DNA from: Cyclina sinensis
Taxonomy: Eukaryota > Mollusca > Bivalvia > Venerida > Veneridae
Length of the DNA: 64,000 nt
Assembly: GCA_012932295.1 (NCBI GenBank)
Contig: JAAONU010000001.1
Span: 3,286,001-3,350,000 of the forward strand
Direction of reading: 5' to 3'
The translations under genes were made by a program, and so were the position numbers. Positions 25,163 to 37,600 of the stretch are shown here, one piece after another. Positions within the stretch are counted from its first letter, which is position 1. Each line of letters opens with the position of its first letter. Under the pieces are notes generated by a model. The model saw only the letters and a program-made list of their open reading frames with translations. It was not told the origin of the DNA and made no database searches.

Positions 25163-26036
25163 TTTTTTTAAGAACGCCACCAGCGGACTAGAAAGGATAG
25201 TTCTGAATATTTTGTCATGACTGAGTGTGTGTTGTTACTTGCATTGATCAAGGTCTTTCTGATAGCTCTGAATATCAGGAAAAGCCCTTAGTTTTTATTT
25301 CCCCAAAAAGATCAAACCTTTATCAGAATTACTAGTATTGCCCTGTGAGACTTTCAGACATTGACCCGTTTGATATAAATAAAGTCATGAAAGGTATTTA
25401 TATTTACATACACAAATGTATAATCATATAACATGGGATGTCAATTTATTCAGTTACATGATTTTAAGTTGGTCACATCATAAAATATTTATGACTGAAA
25501 TTTTGTATGCCAAGCTTAGTCAACGAGAAAAAAAGGTCTAGCAAAGTAGAATTTATATTTTTAAAAAGTACTAGGCCACCTAAAAAGATATAAAACCTGA
25601 TACTTCTAGAATGCAAAAAAATACATACAGAGCATGAAAGAAGGATGAAAAGTATATCGCAGCTAATACAAATATTTAGTCAATTAGCTACTAAATTTTA
25701 TCACACCATGACAACATACACAATTTATTTGATATACATTTATATATCAAGTTTAGCATTACGTGGTCGCAAGAAATTATTGTTGATGACACAGAGTTTT
25801 TTTCACTGATGCCACAAAAACTCCATCAACGGATGTTCAAATCATACGGTATCTAATGAAATAATCATTCATGTAAAGAGTTGCAGTTTCAGAAAGATGC
25901 GATTCAAAGGTGAGGCGATTAAGTAAACAAAGACAAACATATTACACTGAAATATAAAACTGGCCGTAGTTACTGATCCAACGAGAGGCTCTTCATATGA
26001 TACACCCCTTGATACGTTAGTTTTTTGCACAGTCTG

Positions 26037-26377
26037 CTACGGTGTCCCCATTAGGGTCTTAAAGGCGAAAGTACACGAAAATACAATGCGAAAACGCAAA
26101 ATTATGATGCAACGGCACGAAAACACGATGCGAAAACGCGTTAATAATATCGCACTAACTTATCGTGTTGTTGGACTTCGCTTCGTATTTTCCCGTTTTC
26201 GTATCGTCTTCTCGTTGTTTCGTCTTTGGGTTTAAGTGAGCGATGTATGATGCAAAATCGCGGGGAAATTATTTTCGTGCTGCCGCATCGTAATTTCGTC
26301 CTCTCGAATTTTGTTGTCGCACTTTTGCCTTTAGGGCGCTAGAGTTAAACTACGATGACCCCAACGGGACACCGTAG
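26037..26377. mobile_element. MITE with 12-bp perfect terminal inverted repeats
   Basis: The left end is CTACGGTGTCCC and the right end GGGACACCGTAG, with similarity extending inward ('TTAGGGTC' / 'GACCCCAA', 'AAAGGCGAAAGT' / 'ACTTTTGCCTTT'). The 341-bp interior is rich in 'GCGAAAACGC' and 'CACGAAAA' motifs and encodes nothing. It lies ~360 bp upstream of the TATA box at 26735. Confidence 0.85.
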
Positions 26378-26734
26378 TCTTTAATCATGATGATAAACTA
26401 CAAAAAAAGTCAAATGCAGGAATGACTTCACGTTTTAGAAGACAGATACAAGTGTAAGCGATTGCATCGACTTTAGGAATCTACAGACAGATTTTCTTCT
26501 GTATTTCGTTAAAAATATTAATATGTATATGATAAATTAATACATATAACATATATAAAGTCCAAAAAATACCGGTTTAGTAATTTAGAAATGATGAAAT
26601 AAAAATAATCACTTGGGTCTTTACATGTGCTTTTAATGTACTTGCAAATACGATATCTTTATTTTTTGATGTCTTAACTAATCAACAAATAATTTAAGAG
26701 ACAAAATAGTAATGCATTTTAAAATCTGTCTCAC

Positions 26735-26742
26735 TATAAATA
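26735..26742 (+). promoter_or_regulatory. TATA box (TATAAATA) of a putative distal promoter
   Basis: This is a perfect TATAAATA in AT-rich DNA. About 25-30 bp downstream, near 26758-26765, lies an initiator-like 'CCAGTG'. It would give a ~315-nt 5' UTR ahead of the ATG at 27080. Confidence 0.4.
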
Positions 26743-27079
26743 TGCTCTTGTTTAATCCAGTGTATTTGTATCTGATTCTATGTGAGTATTTTTTTTTGTA
26801 ACACGTTCTCATTCTCTTCGCAGTTCTGCCGTGAAACCATGAACTTTGAAATTTAACCTCAGGTCAATAAGGTGTAAATACAGTCGGCCCCACTTTATTG
26901 ACACGCGCGTCTTACATGTAGAATATAATGTTAGAGATTTCTTAACCGATTACAATAATACGATATCTGAATGGTTGTATTTTTGTTGCGAATTATCCAC
27001 GCTTTATTCTCTGGCATCTTTGGAAACATGGAAGTCTAAATCTGTAGAAAAGATTTATTTTAGCGAGCCGAGAAACAGC

Positions 27080-27114
27080 ATGGCCGATACTCAGCGCAAA
27101 CTTTTTGACCATGG
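27080..27114 (+). CDS. Candidate alternative first coding exon of glutaminase copy 2
   Basis: The ATG has an optimal Kozak context (A at -3, G at +4) and opens MADTQRKLFDH plus two bases, ending at a perfect donor (GG|gtaagt). It ends in phase 2, so joining exon 2 at 33441 keeps the frame (...LFDHG-ELLSSG). A TATAAATA box lies about 345 bp upstream at 26735. The open frame continues upstream to a TTG at 26846 but holds no further ATG, so that stretch is more likely 5' UTR. It could instead belong to an unrecognised gene. Confidence 0.45.
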
Positions 27115-27935
27115 GTAAGTAAATTTTATTTATACAGATCATTATACATAATAAATGTTTTTTGCTGGGTCATTTGATGTTTAACCTTCATATATTTTAT
27201 GCATAGTATTTCAGGGCTGAGTGGTGGCTAAGGTCACTGACCATTTATACAATGTTATTATTGAGCGTCACATGACCACAGTGCATTTCCTAGTCTACTA
27301 AAAGCGCTGAGTTCATTCTCCTGTTAAATTACACAAAGTATAAATTGAAAACTAGACGAAACATTATTATAGATTTCCGGTTTAAGACTGCTGTGTCTGT
27401 TTTCTTTTTATCTAGGTGTAATTTATGGGCTAATTTGTTTCACACAGACTGGCTCTAGAAACATAAGATATATAATTCAAGGTTAAGTCAAGCTCGGACA
27501 TGCTAGTACTACATAAAATCAATATTGTAGGCAAGTGACCGCTGTCTGGTGAACAGAAATTCCCAATGATCAATAATTGGCAAACAAAATAATCAGTTTC
27601 CTTGCTTTGTTATTTTTTTTCCGTAAAATATTGTATGCACTTTTAAAATGGACATATTTATATTTTTCATAGTTGCTGTCTTGATTACACGGGATACACA
27701 GTTTTACACATGGCATATTCATTCAAAAATATCATAGCATGAACACATATCCAGACTGAAAATCATTCAGCGGTAGAACACACTACTTTCTTTGATAGAT
27801 TTACACCGATGAGAGGAGATCGTCTTTTTACACAGCTTTGAAATAATCATCATTGTTCTTCCCCTCATCATCTAAATCATTAAAAACATCATCATTAACA
27901 GAACAAGAAACAGAAAAACAACTAGCAAATGAACA

Positions 27936-27937
27936 AT

Positions 27938-27968
<31 letters not shown>

Positions 27969-28003
27969 AGCAGCAACAACAACAACAACAACAACAACAA
28001 CAT
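27936..28003. repeat. Compound (ATC)n(AGC)n(AAC)n trinucleotide tract
   Basis: Three pure trinucleotide runs follow each other directly: about seven ATC, seven AGC and nine AAC units. The open frames through it on both strands are low-complexity artefacts. Confidence 0.9.
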
Positions 28004-28502
28004 CAAAAACATCAACAACCACAAGTACAAACAGACACAAAGTCACAAACTTGAAAATAAAGTTATGTTAATTTACGTATGTTTTCGTAAAATAACGCAG
28101 TGTGGAATCTAGAATGGTCATTGATTCGTGGCGGCGGCGATATAATGTTACCTGTAATTACAAGTCTAAGAAGCTTATTTAAATCCAGATTTTTTGACGT
28201 ATTCAAGGGGGCTATTATGTGGGCCAGTGTTTATTTTTTTATGGTTCACCAAGCTTGTATTGTTGAAAAGATTTAATATATCAAATGCGTACAATGAAAT
28301 GACGCTTTGGCTTTGGTGTTTGGTTATCCGTGTCGTATTTGTCCATGATCTTTTACTTCATGTTCATCATTTACTTTAGAAATTCATTTATTATTTATTT
28401 ATTTATTTTCTGAAAGGTAAGCCAGTCAGACAAAGGTTACCCTGAATTATTCTAAAGAAAAATTTGCGTCAGTTCCTTTTCTGATTTATAAAAGTTTCGT
28501 AT

Positions 28503-28553
28503 CTTTCTTTCTTTCTCTTTCTTCCTTCCTTTCTTTCTTTCTTTCTTTCTATC
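28503..28553. repeat. (TTTC)n pyrimidine tract
   Basis: About 50 bp of TTTC/TTCC units. Confidence 0.85.
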
Positions 28554-29412
28554 TGTACGCTTAGTTTTGGCGCTTAATGAAAAGAGACCGCTGATTTCCC
28601 TCAATGTTTCCTAGAATAGTTCTGTTATTAGACTATTGGATGATAGGATTATCTAAAATAAAGGACACACTTACCTTATGATGGCAGTAAAAATGGAACT
28701 TAAATGACCAATTTAGCAGTAGTAAATAAACGAAATACACAATTTATAGGCGTCCATTCAGTCAATTATTGCTGAATTCAGAGAATATTCTCAGTTTCAA
28801 CTTCAAAATAGTTAACCTTTTTATGGTGTTTCGACTTAATAATTTATCTATTTCTCATTCGTGACGCACGCGAATATCGCACTATTACCCTGACTTGTGA
28901 TCGCCTTAATTCATAAAATAATAACATACTGAAACAACTTTTATCAGAGAATGATAATAAATATGTCCATTTTTCTTTTCATCTCGGTTTATACTTCTAC
29001 TAAATAACCTTTTATATTAGAATGGACATCTGTATTTATAGACGTCAGTTGCATCATCTAACTTAAGTAACTTAACTTCAGGGTTAGCCTGCAGGACCAA
29101 CAATGACAAACTCGCATGACTAATGATTTATAGAAAGGCTGTTTCGTTCAATACACATTTGATTAGATCAATGACATAACTTACCTAATGTACTTAGATA
29201 GCAAAAATGTCAAAGAAGCTTACACCCAAAAATCTTTGATATGTTTTAAGACATCACTATCATCATTGTCATCATCGCCTAGTCGTCATCATAAACAACA
29301 CCAAAACTGCAATTACCACTACTATCACCACTTACACCAGTCTTTCATATTGATTGTGTATTTATGCTTACTCCAAGCAGTCTGTAGTTGCATCTTTTGT
29401 TTTGTTTACTTA

Positions 29413-30636
29413 CCAGGACCTCTTTCGGTAACTCACCCTGACCACTCTCGGCATCTCAAAAAGACCACTCTCGGTCACTCTCAAAAACCACATTCGTCAC
29501 TCTCCAGGACCACTCTCAGACACTTTCCGAAGCCATTCTCTGTCACTCTCCAGAACCACTCTCGGTCACTCTCCAGGACCACTCTCGGTCAATTTCCAAG
29601 ACCACTCTCGGTCACTACTCTCCAGGACAACCCTCGGACACTCTACTCTCCACGACCACTCTCGGTCACTGTCCAGGACCACTGTCGGTCACTGTCCAGG
29701 AACACTCTCGGTCACTCTCCAGAACCACTCTCGGCCACTCTCCAGGACCACTTTCGGTCAATTTCCAGGACCATTCTCGGTCACTCTACTCTCCAGGACC
29801 ACCCTCGGACACTCTACTCTGCAGGACCACTCTCGGTCACTGTCCAGAACCACTCTCGGTCACTGTCCAGAACCACTCTCGGTCACTCTCCAGAATCACT
29901 CTCGGTCACTCTCCAAGACCACTCTTGGTCAATTTCCAGGATCATTCTCGGTCACTCTACTCTCCAGGACCACCCTCGGACACTCTACTCTCCAGGACCA
30001 CTCTCGGTCACTCTACTCTCCAGGACCACTCTCGGTCACTCTCCAGAACCACTCGGTCACTGTCCAGGACCACTCTCGGTCACTGTCCAGGACTACTCTC
30101 GATTACTCTCCAGGACCACTCTCTATTACTCTCCAGGACCACTCTCGGTCACTCTCCAGAACCACTCTCGGTCACTCTACTCTCCAGGACCACTCTCGGT
30201 CACTCTACTCTCCAGAACCACTCTCTGTCACTCTCCAGAACCACTCTCGGTCACTCTACTCTCCAGGACCACTCTCGGACACTCTACTCTCCAGGACCAC
30301 TCTCGGTCACTCTACTCTTCAGGACCACTCTCGGTCACTGTCCAGGAACACTCTCGGTCTCTCTCTAAACCACTCTCGATTACTCTCCAGGACCACTCTC
30401 GATTACTCTCCAGGACCACTCTCGATTACTCTCCAGGACCACTCTCGGTCACTGTCCAGGAACACTCTCGGTCACTGTCCAGGACCACTCTCGGTCACTG
30501 TCCAGGAACACTCTCGGTCTCTCTATAAACCACTCTCGATTACTCTCAAGGACCACTTTCGGTCACTCTCCAGGACCACTCTCGGTCACTCTTCAGGACC
30601 ACTCTTGGTCACTCTCCAGGACCACTCTCGGTCACT
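29413..30636. repeat. 23-bp minisatellite (about 50 units) upstream of glutaminase copy 2
   Basis: The basic unit is 'CTCTCCAGGACCACTCTCGG' plus 'TCA'. A 28-bp variant with an extra 'CTCTA' alternates with it, and 'CTGTCCAGG' and 'GATTACTCTC' variants form clusters. It ends ~1 kb before exon 1 of copy 2. Open frames of 446 and 147 codons run through it because the unit lacks stops; I do not treat them as genes. Confidence 0.95.
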
Positions 30637-31565
30637 CAGGACTCGGCCAATTAATGGTATGCCTTTACTTTCCTACCTTAAGTATTTATAGGATATGTTG
30701 AAATTCTAATGAAACTACAAGGGATACATTACATCAAGTTGAATTAGGGTGAAAGTGATTGATTGCAAGCTATTTTATAAAAACATCGTTATTTTGACCA
30801 AACTTTTAAATTAATTCAGTACAGTGCGTCGTACATAAGCGACCGAGTTCCTTAAAAATGCTGTTTAAAAGCCATTTTTCAAAGTTACTTTTTAGATGCA
30901 CTGACCCAAATCGGACAGTATGATAGTTTGTCAATACTGGTCTGGATGAGTCAATGACCTGTAAGTTCAGATAATACTGAGTGAAGTGTTAAATTAGAAA
31001 GAATCTGTGTCTATCTTAACAAAGTGACTTTTATAGCATGTTCCTCGCAATTTTTAAATTTGAATACTTTGAATTTCTTGATTGGCATCATAAAATAATG
31101 AGAAAAAATCAGACGACATTTTGAAAATAGTGCGCGGATGAGCGTTTACTGTTTTACAAAAATAATCTATCATTTCAGTGAACTGCTTTTAGAACGCCAT
31201 ACGAGTAATGTCGTGTTGATTTTTTAATTTAAAGCGAGTTACCTCGTTATCATTTTCTGAACGGACCAGTTAACATATGGTTTTGTAAACTTAAGATCTA
31301 AAACGTTTTACGAAATAGGGAAAAAATACTTTTTATGACGCCTGAATGTTGCAGATAAAATCTCAGCTTGAACTAGATTCCGTAACTATTAGGTCAACAG
31401 ATTGCTGGGTCGTAATGAGAAAATATTATAGAAGGTATAATGTTAGCTGAAATACTATCCGGTAATGTGTAGATACTTGTTTCAGTGAACTGTGAAATCA
31501 TTATTTGCTGGCCTATCTGATCTGAGGGCGTTATTTTGGAATCGGGTCACAATACTGAAAAGGTT

Positions 31566-31573
31566 TATATAAA
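31566..31573 (+). promoter_or_regulatory. TATA box (TATATAAA) of glutaminase copy 2 proximal promoter
   Basis: TATATAAA lies 100 bp before the exon 1 ATG at 31673, which predicts transcription starting near 31595-31605 and a 5' UTR of ~70-80 nt. A second TATA-like 'TTTATAAAC' sits at ~31590. Confidence 0.45.
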
Positions 31574-31672
31574 CTTTGGTCAACGGTATTTATAAACAAT
31601 GTGATCTTTGCAGAGCAGGATTCTATAAAACTGACATTGTATGATAGCGCTAGAGAACTTTAATTGAAAAAC

Positions 31673-34600
31673 ATGAGTGAACGGTCGGTAAGTTACAATG
31701 AAAACCCGCGGAGTCTTAAAAGACGGATGTCAAGTTTGAAGGAATGGAAGCGAGGCATGGAGTAAGTTGTTCTTTCTTCGTTTCAACTACATTTGTACTG
31801 CAAATAATAGATCGATAAATAAATAATGAGTGATCGAACGAACTAAAGAACGAATAAATAAATAAATGAATGAATAAATAAATAATGTTTCTCAATGATG
31901 TAGACTGATGAGTGTCATTGTAAACTCTAACAGGGAAACTTCCCGGCTTCTGTTTGGAAACTACTGGGTTTAATACTTATAGACACCTCGAAATTCAATA
32001 CCGGTACCTTTGTGAAGTCCTACTTTCTACTTTGTTTTCATTTTGATCAGCTTACGAACCTACTTTAGATAAAAGAGGCTAAGGTATATATAAGTCATTT
32101 ATTCGGAGAAGTATTAAGAAAAAGAAAGAAAAAGAAAAAAGAAAGAAAAGGAAAAAAGAAAAAAATCAAACAAACAAACGATTAACTACTATAGTTGTAT
32201 GAAATTTTGTTCAGTCAAAATCTTTTGTGTAACTAAATGACGTTTGAGCACGCTTCGATCAGAACCACATTGATCAAAGTGAATTTTAAATTTTATTGGC
32301 ATTAAACAATACATACAGTTTTCAGAACCAACTACAATATACATAAATATTATGGTAATGAATATTTCACTGCATTTGCTATGATCAGGTCACGTGACTA
32401 CAGTTGATTAGGGAAGAATAAGGGTATTTGGTGAACTGAACTTTTTCACAGCTTTAACCTATGTAAATACAGTAAAAACTTTTCACTTTGGAATTGGCTG
32501 AATATTAGGTATATCTGAACAATTTTCGATATAGTGACAATAGATATAATGTACTAAAACATGTGTATAGAGAACAAGTAACAGCATGTAGAATAAAAGG
32601 TATGAAACCCGTCTTCCAAAGTTAAATCGTGTATTACCATGCTATATGAGCCTGTATAAAAGTCTAACGCTTAGAACCGGGGCGACCGATTTTTTTTTGA
32701 AAAACAAATTATATATTTAAAAATCTAATTCAGATTAAAGCTATTTACTAAACCTTATTAGTTTTTATGACTATGAAGATGTATATATCGGTGCCATACA
32801 CATGCAGAATTATGCTTATAGATGGAACTGTTTGCTAAATTGTTTCCCTCCACTTTAAGACTTCATTTCTTTTGTTTCAAAAGTGGTTTTATCATTCTAT
32901 TTGAATATATTTTTTCGTCGGTACCAGTTGCCCGAAGCCCCCCTGCGGTGTTTAGTTATTTCAGGCTGTTGGGGGATAGTGCAAGATACATTAAGCATCC
33001 AATTCCACAATTCCAGAGACACACCTGGTTCCTTTCCATATTCAGTGATTGGCATGAATACATGGGACCTTGGTTTAATGTTTCATCCAAAAGGCAATAA
33101 GTAATGATAGTGGAGGAGCAGGGGATCGAATTCGCAAATCCTAGTTTATCAGTCCAGCGCGTTACCAATGGATCACTGATTTATAGTGAGGTTGTGTTAG
33201 CCTGGAAACTCTGCATAATTTGACCAGCTATTCACAGAAAGCAAAGTTCTGCTCAGGCTTATTGGTGTTAATTATTGTGCGTCTGTTTTTCATCCATGCA
33301 CGCATCATTTCTTCAATGTTTGGTAAAGCACTGTAGTTTACTACATGTTATGAATTCATCCTGGGACTATAACTTGCGAACGTATTTTCGTTTTGATGTA
33401 TTTAGTTTCTCCTAATGGCTGTGTATTTATCTCCTTTCAGGGAACTACTTTCCTCAGGGATGGAGGATTTTGAGGAGAAGTTATTTAACTTTCTCTGCGA
33501 TCACAATGATCTCATATCAATCGATCGGTTTAAAAATGTGAGTGCTATTTTTTATTCTTTAGCTCAAAGTTACCACTACATATATTTTAAGTTTTTCTCG
33601 CCATATAAGTTAATTTCCAGTCTAGTTTACAGCGATATAATTAAGTTTATTTCAAAACAAATCACTTTATGAGGCAAGGTTGTATTTGATTGTTCTAAGC
33701 CGGATTGTAAACTAAAAACAGTTACGAGACTGAAGTTTTCATAGCTCTGTTTCTGAAAGGCGGTGATAGTAACATTGAGCTCTCCTTTGTTGTTGGCTTA
33801 TCCGAAAGCTGCAACAGTCTCAAAGAAAAGCGACTTAGCATATTGCTCAGTACACTTCCGAAGTCAATATACTGATACCGAAATATCCTGCAGTGACGGC
33901 ATGTACTAGCGAAAGAATATGCAACTGAACTTCCCAGGATAAATTCAGTGTCGATTTGCATTGAACGTTGTGCAAGTCAAAACATACATACAGCAAAACC
34001 CAGATAGCCACGACCAGGTGACATCAGCGTTTGATTCAATTGCTTATCACAACTTTCTTTCTCTCACTGGATACAGTGTACCAAATATTCTCAAGAAGAG
34101 AAAAAAAGTACATTAAATATAAGTGGAAAAAAATATCTAAATCCATCCATTGATGTTTAATTTGCAATAAAAATCAATATAATATTGATTGAAATCGCTC
34201 GGCCATTCCGGTAAATCATACACGTGACAAGTTGCGACTAAGTGTTTTTTTTTAAAAATAGAACAATAGAACGGGTCATTTTGTCTGGATTTTTCGAGAT
34301 CGTATCATATGCACTCTGTGTTTTGGAATGATTATATCTATAATGAACAAGATTTACATTTATAGATAGAAGTCAGTTCTGCCTTACTCCATACAATATT
34401 TTTACAACTGAAGAATCATTTATGAGATTTATTTTCCGTTCGTACGACAAACAAGCGTACGAAATGCATTGTAAATATGATGAAAGCATTCTTTAAAAAA
34501 CGCACCCCAATTGTTAGCTTTACAAAACATGATTATATTTTGTATTTATTGACTCTTCAACTTTCGACATTGTATTAAAAATGTGTGGTGCTAAGTTCTA

Positions 34601-37600
34601 AAGTTTTCTCCGGTATTGAATATTATAAACATATAAAACAGGCCAATTTTATTTAGCTTAAACAAAGTTCACGAGTGACGTAGGTTCTGTCTAGGTGTGA
34701 CATGACACATCTTGATTAACAATGGTCTCAGATCTTCTTTCATTGACATTGAAAATATGTTACAACTATTTTCAAGGAAAAATAATCTTGTTATAAAACT
34801 CGACCATACTGAAAAACTGGTGAAATTAAATCAAAGTATGTTGCTGTTTTTTTAATAACAGGGCCAGTGCTTATTATCAGATTTATCTATATTTAATATT
34901 CAGTTCTTTGATCTTGTTCTGGCACTTGTAACACAGATATATAAAATCAATGTAGCTAGTATAAATTGCCACATTGTTTTTTTATAGGTTAAGAACAAAT
35001 TGTTTATCATTTTTTGTTCAACATTTATAAGAACTTTTTTGCAGAAGAAAAAATCCTTTAAGAAGAAAACTGTAACGCCATTCAGATAAAATAATGTTTT
35101 GAGCTATTGCATCACATAAGACAAATTAATGTACCTTAATATACAATAAATGATTGCATTACTTCGTGACAAGATGAAATGTACGTAGCCTCCTCGACCT
35201 ATTTTGTTGTTCGTATTTCAACAAAAGTTATGACATGCTGCCATTTAACTTAACTCAATACCACCGAAAAAAAAATAAAGCAGCAAATTAGATAGAGTGC
35301 AAAAATGCCTGTGCCTATTTTCACAATATGACTATACGGAAAATGTGAAAATCTTCTCAGAAACCACCAGCCCGATTTTAAAATAATTTCACAAAATGTT
35401 CCTAGGTGGCCCTGAATCAAATTCCTTGAAGCCATTTATATCCCTTTAAAAACATGGCCTGTTTTCACCTTATATATATATATATGGAAAATTTGAAAAA
35501 AAAAATTTCCCTCTGAAACCATCAGCCCGATTTCAAAATAGTTTCACAAAAACTTTCCTTAGGTGTCCCTCTATGGAATGTCTTCAAACGATTTGGGTCT
35601 CTTAAAAAACTTGCCTACTTGCTTGTTCTCATGATCCTTCCCTCAGAAACCGCTTGCACAATTTCAAAATAATTTCCCACAAATGTTCCTTAGTTAGCCC
35701 TTATCAAATTCCTTTGAGTAATGTTGGTTTGTAAAATAATTTGGCTTACAGGGAACAGGACAATTTTTCATATAGAAAAAAAAATCGAAAAATCTTCTCA
35801 ACAGACACCCTTTTTTTTTTAAACTCGACAGTAGTTGGACAAATTTTCACTATTTGACTATATGGAATATCATCTTCTCAAATACCCCTGGCCAAGTTTC
35901 AAAGTTATTTCACAGAAATATTCCTTTGATGGACTTTTATCGTACTTGTTTGAGTTAGGTTGGTTTAATGAAACAGATGGAATATTTTGAAAACTTACTT
36001 TAACCTTGACATAATGGTCTATGTTCTATTTTTGGAAGTTTCAGCGAAGAAAAGTCAAACAGTATTTACAATGGTACTCAGGTCATGAAAAAGGGTCATT
36101 GCACCAGCTTCAATGTTTCAAAATGCAAATACACATGTAATATTTCTTCAAAACAAAATTTAGTTTTTGTTATGAACATCTTTCGTTTACTTTTGCAAGT
36201 TACTGGAAGAAACCGGGTTGAAGGGTTATGACTTCCGGTTGAAAGAGACAATGCAGAAGTTCAGAGCCGTTATTGAGCGGCAACTTCACGACGAGCACGA
36301 GTTGAGAGGCATGGTGGACAAAGAGACGTTCCTGGAGTAAGTATAGTGTAACCTCTGTGAACAACCCAACTTAAAAATCACCTCTTGAAAGAGACCGATA
36401 TTTTCTTACTCAGAGAAGCCAAACATTTTATATGACCCCTTCTCAAATAATATGTATCTAAAAAATAAACAGAAAGTTTTTCTGCAAGAGATATCTGATC
36501 CAAAGATAGTCATTTTTTTCCATGATATATGCAGCCAAATGCTTATTTCAAAGTTAAATCAACCACATATAAGACCCTAATAATTATAAGACAGGAGACC
36601 TTTCCTTTTATTAAAAAAGATGCACATATTTTCAATTTGTAAGAAATTCCAATTCCCACTGTTTCATAATAAAAGTAAGATATATCCTCTGATAACTCAG
36701 CCAATCTTATTTCTATCTGCTCCAAAATTTACATTGTGATTAAGACATCTTACATTCTCTCTACTGAATCTCAATATTTCGATAAATAAACAAGGCAAAA
36801 TAGTAGCATTACCTTGTTATAATAAAGGTCTACTTATCAACAGAATCCGCTTTATTCAGGCTTTACAACATTTTACAGTGCAGTAAACCGGATATTTTAA
36901 CGCGCATTCTCAATAGCTAGATTTTTTTTGGGTAGCCTTTAATTAGCACAGGAATATTTTCAGCTGATGTATCCTAGACCTATATCCATTATCATACAAA
37001 TTCCCGGTGACCAATATGGTCCACCAAATCGACAAAATGTCCGACCATGAAACTACAGCAATGCGTTTTGGAATCAAGTTATTTAGGATAATAATTACAT
37101 GGAAACATCTTTATGAAAAAGAAACTCATTAAAACTTACGGTTAGATTACATTTTTATCTTTAGCGTGTTGTTTATGCAAATCTGACCTAACAGGTGAAG
37201 ACCACTTCTTTATTGGCTAGTGCTAGTTTATACAGCCGCCTGTCCTATATTGTCTGTATTATCCTTGTTAATGTTTAATGCGGATTTTACAGCAGTGCCG
37301 TCTTACACCGTGAGAATTATGGCTATTTATCTGAGTGCCGATTGTTAAATTTATCCTTACAGAAAGTCTGTTTGTACAATCTCTATGTTTCCTTTGCTTA
37401 ATCAGATAAAAAAACCACCATTTGCTAATTGCGAAAAGGAATTTGCCCAGGTATCAACATCTGTTTTCCAGATGGTAAAGTCCTTAACCGACTTTTTGAC
37501 CTGTTTCCTAAACTTTAAAATGGACAGAATTTTTTGCGATGTTTTTTTATGGTCACCAGGTGATAGGTGTTTGGACTTTTTGAAACATCCAACGTATACA

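Larger units (their letters stand above)
24196..26030. other. Gene-free intergenic stretch
   Basis: AT-rich; apart from the two small ORFs at 24471 and 25100 I see no features. Confidence 0.5.

Noticed and set aside
26846..27079. In-frame upstream extension (basic, presequence-like) of the 27080 candidate exon
   Set aside because: It lacks an ATG (begins at TTG), so it is not translated by normal initiation and is treated as 5' UTR.
29188..30528. 446-codon open frame rich in S, T, L and H
   Set aside because: It runs through a 23/28-bp minisatellite; its period is not a multiple of three, and all frames are simply free of stops.
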